Made by a program: the position numbers and the translations under genes. 64,000 bases of DNA from Paratrimastix pyriformis (lineage: Eukaryota; Preaxostyla; Paratrimastigidae): assembly GCA_027972325.1 (NCBI GenBank), contig JAPMOS010000006.1, positions 412,501 through 476,500 of the forward strand, written 5' to 3'. The notes beneath the pieces are model-generated. The model made no database searches. It was not told the origin of the DNA and saw only the letters and a list, made by a program, of their open reading frames with translations. The first letter of the stretch is position 1; each line of letters begins with the position of its first letter. Shown in pieces: positions 25,753-35,678 of the stretch.

Positions 25753-25926
25753 CTCCAGATAATTCGAGCCGGCTTTTTGGCAAGCACGTTTCGCGAGCCT
25801 TCGTGATCACCGAAAATGGCAGTGGCAATGTGAAGAGGAAACATCACGCCTTAACGGTGCATCTTGGCGAGACTGTTTGCCTCCTTGAGGGCGTCGATAG
25901 CCTTGTTGGTCAACTGACGCGACATT
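25753..25926 (-). pseudogene. Truncated ClpB N-terminal fragment (pseudogene)
   Basis: The 5' coding end of the ClpB gene at 46,059 is repeated here in the same orientation: ATG, then [20 protein letters not shown]. The CAA codon that follows HR in the parent is TAA here, a small frameshift follows, and homology stops after the AATTATCTGGAGA stretch at about 25,753. Only the start of the Clp N-domain is present, so no functional chaperone can come from it. Homology continues upstream through the promoter, so this is a DNA-level segmental copy, clearly older than the ClpB copy at 39.2 kb. Confidence 0.88.
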
Positions 25927-26312
25927 GTGATTGAAGTTGGGGTGGTTTGTGATTGAATTTGGCTGTTTTGGTTCTGAGAGCGAGCGTCCTTTTTATATCA
26001 ACTCCGGGCATCTGCATCGCCTTTCGGGGATTCCGAGCCGAGGGGGTTGGGTCCGGCTTCTCTCTGGGTTCCCTTTCGATCAGTTTCTGGGGGATGGGCG
26101 ATCAGTTTCCCCGAAAAACCTGAAGGCGATCAATGGGATGCCACATGCTGGATTCAATTTGGGACCCTATCATAATCTTGGCTCTTTATTGGGGGGAGGG
26201 TGGGGGAAGAGGAGGAGGGGGGGGGGGGGGGGGGAGCAACCCCGACTACGTCGCCGCAACAAGCCAGGTGTTCCTGTGAGGTGGGAGTTACGCCCACGCG
26301 GAGCGATCATCT
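25927..26312 (-). promoter_or_regulatory. Duplicated ClpB heat-shock promoter upstream of the giant gene
   Basis: This segment matches 46,060-46,437 with scattered substitutions and short indels, ending near the CCACGCGG-GCGATCAT block. The TATA box (ATATAAAAAG, minus strand, at about 25,989-25,998) is kept. The TTCnnGAA pair of the parent has become TTCcccGAA, one base wider, near 26,108. A G-run insertion lies at about 26,219-26,234. Because the giant gene begins about 60 bp beyond the copied coding fragment, this promoter may now serve it; that is inference. Confidence 0.7.
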
Positions 26313-27174
26313 CCAGGAGGGATTCCCACACCTGCTTTCGTTCTGTAGCTTTTTTCTCCAACAATCCCAGCAACCGTCCTGTTGGACCCCGGCTCGAGAT
26401 TCTCCATGCGATTGTTTTCGGGACCCCGGCCGCGTCCTGCGGCCCGAGGTGGCAGCTCCTACGCCCGAGGCCTCGCGCTTACCCACTCATCGTAGGGTGG
26501 TCGGAGCTGCCGGTCCGAGCTCGGGTCGGGTGCAAGCTGAACTCCAACGAAGAAACACTCCTGGCCTCAGGTGTTGGTGTTAGTCGCAGCCTCAGCCGCC
26601 GGAGCCGGAGCCGGGGCAGGCACGGAGTTGGAGGGGAAGCGGGGGCGTGGCGAGGCATGATGGCGTTTCTGAAATGTCTATCAGTTTCCACAAAACAAAC
26701 CTGAGGGTTCAACACAATCAAACCGAGCGGAGAAGCCACTTTCAACCCCTGCACTCGAGGTGCCGGGCCGCCGGCCATGGGGAGGAGCAGGCTGGCCGTT
26801 CATCCCCCCCGGCCCCCCCGGCCCCCGTCGACCCGATGCCATCTGTCGACGGACCTGACCCAAGTTGCGTCCACGCAGCTTGACCCCGATGCTTCTGTGT
26901 GGTGCCACCATCCCCTCGGCCCCCTGGAGGAAACCCAAGATACCACTTAGCTTCGTCAGACAGACGAGGGGAGGCGGTGGGTTTTTTCAATCTCCTTAGG
27001 TACATGAAGGGGTCAAGGCGTGCTATTTCCTCTTCACATTGCGATTAGAAAGACCTCGCGAAACGTGTTACGTATCCATTCAATTCGGTTTTGAAGGCTC
27101 CACCAATTTATCAAACCATTTCAAATCGAGGCCGAACAGAATCGCCGCGGTGAAAGTCGTCCACTCCAGTTCAA
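26313..27174. other. Intergenic stretch without a supported gene
   Basis: Between the duplicated heat-shock promoter and the acyltransferase gene. Open frames here are short, on conflicting strands and of no recognisable family. The part from about 26,940 to 27,170 is AT-richer than the surroundings and is the likely promoter and 5' UTR of the acyltransferase gene. I see no RNA gene. Confidence 0.5.
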
Positions 27175-28415
27175 ATGCAGCCCTCTCCCCTGCCGGCCCT
27201 GACTCCGCCCACCCCCAAAACACCCCCACCCGACCAACCTCCCCTGACTTCTATGTTGGCCACCTCGCGCTGGCGGAAAGATAAGCCCTGGTGGTGCTTT
27301 GTTCTGTTGGCTCTCTGGTTCCCCTTCGGAATTGTACTTTGCGCGGTTCGCTTTGTCATTATGTTCTTGGTATTTCTCTTTTTCAACATCGGGCGTCTCT
27401 TCCGTTGCGAAATGCTGGTGCTGAACTTCTTCTATCCCATGATGGGTTTCATCGTTGTGACTGATCGGTCTGGGAATTTCCTTTTCCTTACCACCTTCTT
27501 CATCCACCCTTGTAGTAAGCGTCTGCGAGCTGCCAACCGGCCGCGTATCCTCGTGTGCAATCACATGTCGGACTTTGATGGTTATGCTCTGTCTGTTTCC
27601 GGGTGGCCCAGTCATTTGTGCTGATCTCCTTCCTCAGGTGGACAGTTGTTCCTCCAAACGAGCTGACTTTCATCACGACCATCTACATGCAATCGCTGGC
27701 CCAGTGTGCCCGTCGGTGCGGTGTTCCCCTGTCGGTGATTGTTCGCGCTCCGAGCGATAACCCTGGTCTGCTGCTGGTCGCCCCCCTCGCTCCCTCACTG
27801 GGGGTTGGGGCGGACCACAGAAAAGCGGCTGCAGGTGCGCGAGTCCATCAAGGAGGAGCTGCACAAGGGCCGCCGGGTGCTCTTCGTCAACGCCGAGGGC
27901 GCCGAGACCAACGGGCGCGTCGGGCTTCTCCGGTATAACAAATTCAGTCCGTCTCCGAGCCAACCCTCCCCTCCTCCTTTCTCTCCCCCACGGCCGTTTT
28001 GGTGGCTCCTTCTTGCGCCTTTTTCCGGCCCCCCCGTCTCACCCCCGCTTGCCGTTTGCCGTGTGGTTGGCCGGCTTGCAGCCTTTGGGCTGGGCATGGA
28101 CATCCAGCCCCTGGCCTTGAAGGTGTCCCCCCCGGGTCTTCCACTTCCTCCCTGTCGTGGTCCGTCTCCCGGCCCCCCACATCCACCTTCCTCCTCCTCC
28201 TCCTCTCCTCCCCCCCTTCCGTGCCCGTTCTCATCTCTCTCTCTCTCTCTCTCCCCCAACCCAACCCACCCCCGATCCGCCAGCGGGCCGAGGAGAACGA
28301 GACGGACTCCCAGTTCGCCGATCGGGTGCAGACCATGACTGCCCACAACCTCGGCCTCTACCCCACCACGTACACCTTCATGGACAAGGTGAACGCCTTC
28401 AAGCTGAAGCGGTAA
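27175..28415 (+). CDS. AUP1-like membrane acyltransferase-domain protein
   Basis: Five exons join cleanly in frame: 27,175-27,590, 27,638-27,765, 27,821-27,946, 28,082-28,122 and 28,284-28,415, giving 280 residues. Donors are GTCTGT, GTCTGC, GTCCGT and GTGTCC. Around residues 40-70 a hydrophobic hairpin (WWCFVLLALWFPFGIVLCAV) suits monotopic ER or lipid-droplet insertion. NHMSDFDGYAL is the NHxSxxD version of the PlsC/LPLAT catalytic box. VLFVNAEGAETNGRVGLLRY and FGLGMDIQPLALK align with AUP1 FPEEEATNGREGLLRF and IQPLTLQV. The protein ends just after the acyltransferase domain, so the CUE and E2-binding parts of animal AUP1 are absent. Whether it acylates lysophospholipid or acts in lipid-droplet/ERAD biology cannot be told from sequence. 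Family assignment is good, exact orthology moderate. Confidence 0.8.
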
Positions 28416-28507
28416 TTTCACCCCCCGTTTGATCTTCTCTCTCCTCCCCCGCTTCGCCGCCTCTCCCTTCCTCTGGAGGGACACTTGGCTGGACGCGCTT
28501 CTTTTGG

Positions 28508-30762
28508 AATGTGCGCAAGTCTGATAACCAAACTGAGTCTCAGCCACACAAAACCCGAAACCAACCCGGGACTCTCAAGGACAAGGTTTTTCTTCGCTCC
28601 CACCCAGTTTCGATTCTATCCTCCGCGCCCAGACGAACCATATCCTAGCATCGAAGGGGGGCTGCGATCTTTGGGAGCGTCTCCCGCCCGATCTGCTGCG
28701 GGCCATCGTCGAGGCATCTACAAGAAGCCAACTCCAGGCCTATATTCAATTGCTGGGCCTTTCGCATGCCGTTCGTGTGAGTATTCGGGGCACCCTCCGT
28801 GAATTGTCCCTTGATCCCGACCCAGTCCTGCTCGGCATCACGCCCACCATCACACCGGATGCCCTGGCCTCCCTTGTTGGGCCCTGCAAATCCCTCCGCA
28901 AACTCTCCTTCTCCGATGGATGGGGTGGCGACGTCAGCATGGCCGCACAGATCAACGATGGGTGGGTGGATGAGGCCTTTGGGGGACATGCCCAGCTGGC
29001 CATTCTCGCCCAGCTCCCCTCGCTCCCCGAACCTGTCGTCGAGCGCATCTTGGGCCACCTGCCCGGGCTGGCGGAGCTCGCGGCCAGCCCGCGACTCGCC
29101 CTGAGCGCCCGCCTGCTGGCTGCCCTGGCCCGCTCCTGCCCCGGCCTCCAGGTGCTGCGCTGCTCGGTCGGGGATGGGCGCGCTGACCCGGCCCAACTTG
29201 CGGCACTGGCGCCCCTCTCGAGCGTCCTCACAGAGCTCGAGATCCAGGGCGACCCGAACTTGGAGAGCCTGGCAGCCCTCGTGGGCACCCTCTCGGCCGT
29301 GGCCAGCCTGAAGCTCCCCCGCTGCCCGCCTGCAGCCCTCGAGCCCATCGGCCCGCACCTGACCTCCCTCGAGCTGGGCAGCAGCCTGGGCGAGGAGGAC
29401 CTGCCCGGCCCGTGGCTCTGCCGACTGGAGGTACTCTCACTAACCACGAAGTCGGACCGGTTTTCGGCTCCACTGACTCGGCTGCTTGCCGCGAACCAGG
29501 CCACTCTGCGCAGCCTCACCCTGACGCTCCACCTGGGGGATGCAGCCAAGGTGCCGCTCCTGATGGCTTCTCTGCGTGCCATGCCCCACCTGACTCATCT
29601 GGATTGTGGAGCGTCTGGCCCTGGCTGCACCCTTTCGGCCATCCTGTCACCCGATCTGGTCGACCGGCTGGAAAGCCTCACCATTCTCCTCGACGCCGCC
29701 GAGCCGGCTCCGGTCCGCATCGCCAGCCGCAGCCTCCAGAAACTTCGCCTCGGCGCGCGCATGGGCCCCACATCCGGGCTGACACTGCACTGTCCTGCCC
29801 TGGTGGAGCTCGACCTGGCCGGGAAGGCACCCCGCCTGACCTTGCAGTGCCCTCGGCTTCGCGCCCTCAGTGCGTTCCCAGACCAGAACCTGGACGGGGT
29901 GGGCCCCGTACCCGACCTGGAAAGGGCCGCCTTCAGCTGGGGACATTCGGTAGACCCCGCCTTGCTGACCGGGTCGTTGCCGCGGCTGCGGGAGCTCTCC
30001 GGCGTCCTGCTGACGCGGCCCGACACGCTGGCCAGGCTGTGCGCCTGCCGGTCGCTGGTTCGCCTGCAGGAGCTCCGGCTGGATGTGACCCGGCTCCCCA
30101 ACCCCCTCGTGTTGCGGCTCCCGGAACAGCTGGAGGTCCTCTACTTGCAGGTCGAGAGCGGTGCTGATGTTTCCTCGGACAGGGGAGTGCCGCTGCCGCC
30201 GCTCGACCTGCACTTGGAGGCCCCGGGGCTTCTCGACTTGGCCGTGGACATTGGCGGTGCCTCTCTGCTGCCCTCCGTCCGGCTGCGACTGCATGTTTGC
30301 CCGCACCTCGTTCGTTTCGGCCTCGAATCGCCCATTGCCACGCTCTCCCTCCAGGTGGACGAAGATGTCGATCTGGTGGGGGCGCTGGCGATGCAGCCCC
30401 GGAGTCTCAGCGTCGGGGGTGCTCTCGATGCGGCCAGCATGGTCGGCTTGCTGACTCGGCACGGGGCCCGTCTCCGCGAGGTCACGTCATCGCAGAAACT
30501 CCGCGCAACGAGTGAAGACTGGCCCCAGCTGATGGGGGCCCTGTCTGGGCTGCCCCGGCTGACCAGCCTCACGATGAACGCCACCGGCGCTTCCTCCTCA
30601 CTGTCGCTCTCCGGCCCCCAGCTGCAGAGGCTCTTCTTGATCGGGTTGTCTGACGAGGTCAAGGTCGTGATGGCCTGCCCGCTGCTGGAGCATGTCTTGG
30701 GCATCGGGGACCCGAGTCGCCAGCTGGAGCTTGCCCTGCCCGCCCCCAAGCTGCGCCTCTAA
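28508..30762 (+). CDS. F-box / leucine-rich-repeat protein
   Basis: Probable SCF ubiquitin-ligase substrate receptor. After a CACCCAG acceptor at 28,607 the long exon carries an F-box-like start (LWERLPPDLLRAIVEAST) and then about twenty degenerate leucine-rich repeats to the stop, for example CPGLQVLRC, LTELEIQGDPNLESL, LRELSGVLLTRPDTLARL and LRLHVCPHLVRFGLESP. No signal peptide or membrane span is seen, so it is probably cytosolic or nuclear. The 5' end is uncertain: ATG at 28,508 joins in frame only through a 22-nt GT-AG gap, shorter than the other introns and without the GTYYGY donor, so the true first exon may lie elsewhere. The main exon is intron-free, unlike most genes here. Confidence 0.72.
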
Positions 30763-31080
30763 GCTGTGCTGTGTGTCTCTGACCTCCCCTAAGCTCTGTT
30801 ACTGACCTCCCCCAAGCTGTGTGTCTCTGACCTCCCCCAAGCTGTCTCTGATGGCGAATCGGGTGCGTCACCGCCATCTTCGCGCATGTGCTGGGCCAGC
30901 CGTGTGGCCCACCCGCCCACCTCTCACAAGGGTCGGCGGTTGTGCCGAACACGCAGACGTTACGAGATCGAACCAGGGTGGGTGGATGAGAGAGGGAAGG
31001 AGGGTGGATCGGGTGGGGGTGGGGGTGGGGGTGGGGGTGGATGGGTGGGAGCGGCACGGCAGAAGGAGAGGAAAGCATCC
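30763..31080. other. Gap between convergent genes with short imperfect repeats
   Basis: It starts with three or four imperfect copies of a CTGACCTCCCCCAAGCTGTGTGT-type unit (30,775-30,850) and ends with a GGGGGT run (about 31,012-31,043). It separates the 3' ends of the F-box gene and the Cys-rich gene A. No gene is supported. Confidence 0.5.
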
Positions 31081-33567
31081 TCATCTCACGGGCGGGTAGG
31101 TGCGAGCCAGCTGGGCGGCCCGGCGGACGGTCTCCTGGCCGTTTCTGCTGCGACCGGTGGTCGAACGGGTCGAGGCGGCGGCCGCCTTGGCGGCAGCGGG
31201 CACCTTGGCGGCGGCCCCCTTGGCCACCCGGGCCCCCGGCAGCCGGGCCGCCGAGAGGCCGGCCGTGGTGCCAGCCCGGGAACGGGAGGCCCGGCTGCTG
31301 CTGCTGCTGCCAGGTTGCTTGGCCGCCTTGGCCTTGGCCTGGGCAACTGGGCCCACGGCGTCCGGATAGGGCTGGGGGCTGCGCAGGCCCGTCTCGAGGC
31401 CCCACCCGCCGCCCAGGGCCGGCTCGGCCCCGGGCATGGCCCCGGCGTCGTTCAGCCAGCCCGCGTTGGGGTCGTCCAGGCCGGCGGCCCCCGTGTCCAC
31501 CGGGTACCCGGCCCCCACCATCGACTCGGCCCCCATGGACATGTCGGCCCCCATCACGGAGGTGGATTCGGAGGAGGCGGCATAGTAATCGGTGGTGGCG
31601 GTCATGTCGCCCCCGCCCGAGACGACCGCCCCCCCGATCTGGCCTGTGGCCGGGTCGTAGGCGGCCACCCCGGCCGTGGTGGTGGTGCTGGTGACGCCCT
31701 CGGTGCTGGTGGTGGTCGTGACCGAGCCGGCCCCCACGGCCGTGTCGATGACCCCCGTGGCGCTGTCGAAGGTGGCCCCCCGGGTCACCGTGGTGGTCGT
31801 GGTGGTGGTGGTGGCCTGGGGGCAGCCGGCGGGCGTGGTGGGCAGCTGGGCCCCGGCGAAGTCGCAGGCGTTGCTGCACTGGGTGAAGAGCTGCCGGGAG
31901 TGGTCCTCGCACTGGCGCCGGGCCCGCTGGCACTCGGTCCGGCAGGAGGTGTCGGCGGGGGCGCACCGGGCGGCGCAGTCGGTGTAGATGGCCATGCAGC
32001 CGTCCAGGTCGGCCTGCAGGTCGGCGAAGCACTGGTCGTGGCAGCTGCGCGTCTCGTCACTAGAGGGGGGGGAGGGGGGGGGGGGGGGGGGGGCAGAGGG
32101 TTGACGGGTGGTTGGTGAAGAGTGACGACGAGTGACGACGAGTGACGCTGGGCAGCACCACCGCGCAGCACCCGACGAGGTTTCTTCCACTCGGCGCCCC
32201 GCTCCATGCGAGTTGGGGGTTGGGGGCAGGGGCGGGGCGGGCGCGCCGACCTGGTGCAGGTCTCCTCGCAGAAGGACCCGTCGCTGGTGCAGGTGGCCTC
32301 GCAGGAGCGCCGGGTGCGGGCGCAGTTGGAAGTGCATGCCTGGTCGGTCGCGGCACACCCCAGCAGGCAGACTGCGGGGGGGGGGGGGGGGGGGGGGGGG
32401 GCGGTGGATTGAGTGGTGGGTGTGGTGGGGGTGAGGAGGGGCGGAGCGGTGGCTTGAGGGGAGGGGCGGTGGTGGCGTGTGGGTGTGGGTGTGCGGGCTG
32501 GTGCGTGTCTGCGGGGGCGGACTCTCCTGGTCGATCTGGCAGCCGTCCTTGCAGGCCTCCATGCTGTTGGAGCAGTCGGACAGGCAGCTGTCCAGCGAGA
32601 CGTCGCACTCGCCCAGGCACAGCTCAGACCACTGCCGGCAGCAGTCCACATCCTTCCGGCGCTGCCGCTGGGCCTGCCAAAACCAAACACAGGGCCCGAG
32701 GACGAGGAAGGCAGGCAATCGTGAAGAGGCCGAACGGGGGGGGGGGGGGGGGGGGGCGGGGGCTGGGGGCGCGGCGCGTGGGCTGGGCGGCCCGCGGACC
32801 TGGCGGACGCACTCCTCGGTGATCAGGGGTCGACGGCGACCCCGGTGGTGGTGGCGTGACAGAGGCGGGAGGCCGAGTCGAAGTTGAAGTCGGCGTCCTG
32901 GATGCAGCTGTCCCGGTCCAGCACGCAGGTGGTGCTGCACTGCTGGGCTGGCAGCCGCACCCGGATCGGCGCACAACCCCACAGCACAGGGGACGCAGGG
33001 GGGACGCAGGGGGGGAGGGGATGCGATGAGGAACGGGGGATGGGGAGAGCTGCGTGCCTCATGTCATGTCCTCCCCTTGGGTCATGTCCCCCTCCCCCTA
33101 ACCCCCTCCCCCCCCCACACACACACACACACACACCCCACGGGTCGTGCCCGCCCGGACGGACTGTCGAGGTCCATCAGGCAGCCGTTCTCGCACTGGG
33201 TCTGGCTGGTGGTGCAGTCCAGCTGGCACTTGCGGCGCAGGGTGGAGCAGGTCGCCAGGCAGGTGGTCCCCTGGGGCGACCCCAGGCCCGTCGGCTGGCT
33301 CTGCTGGCACTGGCGCGCACAGTCCTGAATGGGGGGGGAGGGGCGAGGGGCGAGGTGGGTGCGGCGGGGCGGGACGGCGGGGCGGGGCGCGGACCCCGTA
33401 GGCGCTGTCGCACTGGTCGTTGCAGGTGGCGCTGCCCTCCATGCAGTCCATGGTGCACGTGTCCATGTCCGGCTGGCAGGCCAGCTCGCAGTCGGCTTTG
33501 ACCGTGTAGCACGAGGTCTGGGGGAGCGGCGGGTGAGCGCACGGGAGGAACCCCAAGAATGCAACAT
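31081..33567 (-). CDS. Cysteine-rich protein A with Thr-rich and basic Ala/Lys-rich tail
   Basis: Several exons encode dense CxxxC/CxxC modules: SCYTVKADCELACQPD (about 33,490), DCARQCQQ and CLATCSTLRRKCQLDC (33,190-33,320), CCRQWSELCLGECD (about 32,620), VCLLGCAATDQACTSNC (about 32,340) and CHDQCFADLQADLDGC (about 32,030). The last exon goes on with a poly-Thr stretch (about 31,800), a Gly/Ser/Met-rich spacer and a basic tail ending ARTYPPVR and TGA at 31,081. Cys spacing implies many disulfides, so an extracellular or surface role is likely. The first exon and signal peptide are not resolved: the frame before the SCYTV exon has no convincing ATG, and the start may lie in the AT-rich stretch up to about 33,735. 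It is a paralogue of Cys-rich protein B just upstream. Confidence 0.6.
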
Positions 33568-33910
33568 CTATTTTTTTGGGAACCGGAAATAAAAGAAGAA
33601 ACTCTTCATACCGCAAGCCGTCCCCTCCCCACCCCCGCGAAGGGGTGGCGAGACGATCATCAAGGCCCCAAGAACCCCGGCGCCCCCGAAGGGACGGAGG
33701 GGCTCGATCGGTGGCCACCTTCCCGCTCAGAACGGCTTGCCATGACGGTAATCGTCAGAGTTTTTGGTGTTGCCTTTATTGGAAAATAAAGGGTAAGAAC
33801 GTACTACAGAAATGATTCTGTACGAGTACGGTCTTAGCTTTTCATCGGCCAAGCGGCCCCCCTTGACCGGCGCCACACGCACGCAATGTTATGGGACACC
33901 AGAAAAAAAA

Positions 33911-35428
33911 TCAATCGTCTTTGTGGCCGACCTGACAGGTTCGTTGGGTCTGGGCGCAGGCGAGCTGGCAGTCCTGCTGCTCGGTGGGGGTGCCCTGGAA
34001 GAGGCAAGCGCTGCGGCAGCTGTCCCCCTCGGTGGCGCACCCGGCGGTGCAGGTCTGCAGGGCCGCCTCGCAGGCCTCGTAGCAGCTCTGGTCCTGGTCT
34101 GCCCGGCCCCCACAGCCCCGCACGGGGACGGCATCGGGTTGGCGCTGGCCGATCCGCCCAGGCGGTCGGAGATCTTGGGGGAGGGGGAGGGAAGCAGGGA
34201 GGGCCGTTCGCGGCGCAGACCGGCCTGGCAGAGATTGTCGCAGTTATCTGGAGGAGGAAGGAGCCGGGAGAGGGGAGGAGCCATGAGGAGAAGTGACGAG
34301 GGCGCCACTTGTCCGCGGGTGAGAGCAGCGGGGTGGGAATGGGAATGGGGGTGGGAACGGGACGTGGGGGCGGCGGCGGCGGCGGCGGCGGCGGACCGAA
34401 GTTGGACCGGGCCATGGCCTTGCAGTTGGTGCGGCTGGTCTCGCAGTTGGCCAGGCAGGAGGCGCTCCGCCCGGCCGCGTTGCAGCTCTCGATGCAGGTC
34501 TGGGCCAACTTGTCGCATTGGTCTGCAAAGGACAGTGCCAGGGTCAGCTCCCGTCCCCGGGTGATGGCGCCCACCCGAGCACGCATGGGCGCGGGCGTGG
34601 CGGACCGGTGTCAACCTGAAGGGTCTGCAGACACTGCAGCCGGCAGTCGTCGATGCTGTTCGAGCATTGCTGTCTCCCGGACCAGGTGGTGTGAGTCTCC
34701 AGGCCGGGTGGGGCAGACCTGCTGGCAGGAGGCCGACTGAGTTTCGCAGTCGCTCTGACACGTTCGCCGCTGGAAAGGAGGCGGATGAGGAGGCTCCCTC
34801 CGGGGTGGATGCGCCAGGTGCAGACTGTGTTTTGGCACTGCTGTTGGCAGGCCATGTCGGCCACCCCGCAGCACGCCCGGCAGTCGTCGTAGGCCGTGTC
34901 GCATGTGTCCAGGCAGGTCTCCTGGAACGCGGACGGAGAAGGGTTAGTGACTCAACGGGAAAGAAAGGTAGGTGATTCCAGACCCGAGCAAGAGAGCAAT
35001 CATCAAAGCAAGCCTGGTCATAGGCGTCCTCGGCGAGAACTATGTGCGCGGCGGGTGTGTCGTCAACGGATGATGAAGGTTTGTGGGGTCACAGACGGCT
35101 GCACTGATCTTCAGCTTCACGACAGATATCCTTACAATCCCGTCGGTTGGTACTACATGTTGCCTCACATGAAGCCCGGCTCGAAGGAGATCCGAGATAG
35201 CAAGCCGAAAGGCAATCAGAATACGCTGTTTCGCATTGGTCGAAACACTATGTGTCTTCTTAAGCACAACAATTCCATTAAAGAAGAGACCTCCTGGGCG
35301 TTCTCCGTGCAAGTCGCCATTTGATCAAGGTACGCACGATCTCGCCGAGAATCCAATGCGGTCGGGGTATTTTGTGCCAAAACGAAACAAGGAGTCAAAA
35401 GCACAATAAATCCCAACCAGCGAATCAT
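33911..35428 (-). CDS. Secreted cysteine-rich protein B
   Basis: The first exon starts MIRWLGFIVLLTPCFVLAQ, a textbook signal peptide with cleavage after LAQ (ATG at 35,428). It is followed by NTPTALDSRRDRAYLDQ. Later exons supply repeating Cys modules: DQCETAYSDCLSAC and CEATCSTNRRDCKDIC (35,100-35,245), CLDTCDTAYDDCRACC (about 34,880), DCRLQCLQTLQ (about 34,640), DQCDKLAQTCIESCNAAG (about 34,500) and DQDQSCYEACEAALQTCTAGC (about 34,070). The last exon ends QRTCQVGHKDD at a TGA, 33,911. Conserved C-x3-C spacing and one module per exon suggest growth by exon duplication. The AT-rich 33,540-33,900 gap separates it from gene A. No membrane anchor is visible. Exon ends are approximate. Confidence 0.68.
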
Positions 35429-35678
35429 TTGATCTGCGCTTTCCCCTCGAAGAAGCCGATGGAAAGGGGGGAAACGACTTTGAAATTTTACATGGCCCAA
35501 AGCCCCAGTGCTTTACCAACTATTTCGAGTTTATTTAAGTTGATCAGGCCCAGACCTGGAGAGAAAGAAGAGAGTTAACCCGCTGGACGAACTGTTCGCG
35601 CCAGCAAGGCGGTCGATCGCTTCAGTTCGCGAAATCCACTCAAAAGCGACCGCATTATTATCGACGGTGCCCCCCTCT

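Noticed and set aside
25628-25926. ClpB N-domain as the true first exon of the giant gene
   Set aside because: The copied ClpB frame stops after 24 residues and does not join in frame without a further intron; it is better seen as a remnant.
31081-35428. One single Cys-rich gene
   Set aside because: An in-frame stop at 33,911 and an AT-rich gap at 33,540-33,900 split the region, so two paralogues fit better.
35590-35640. Possible tRNA-like hairpin
   Set aside because: No complete cloverleaf, anticodon arm or CCA-proximal stem could be traced.
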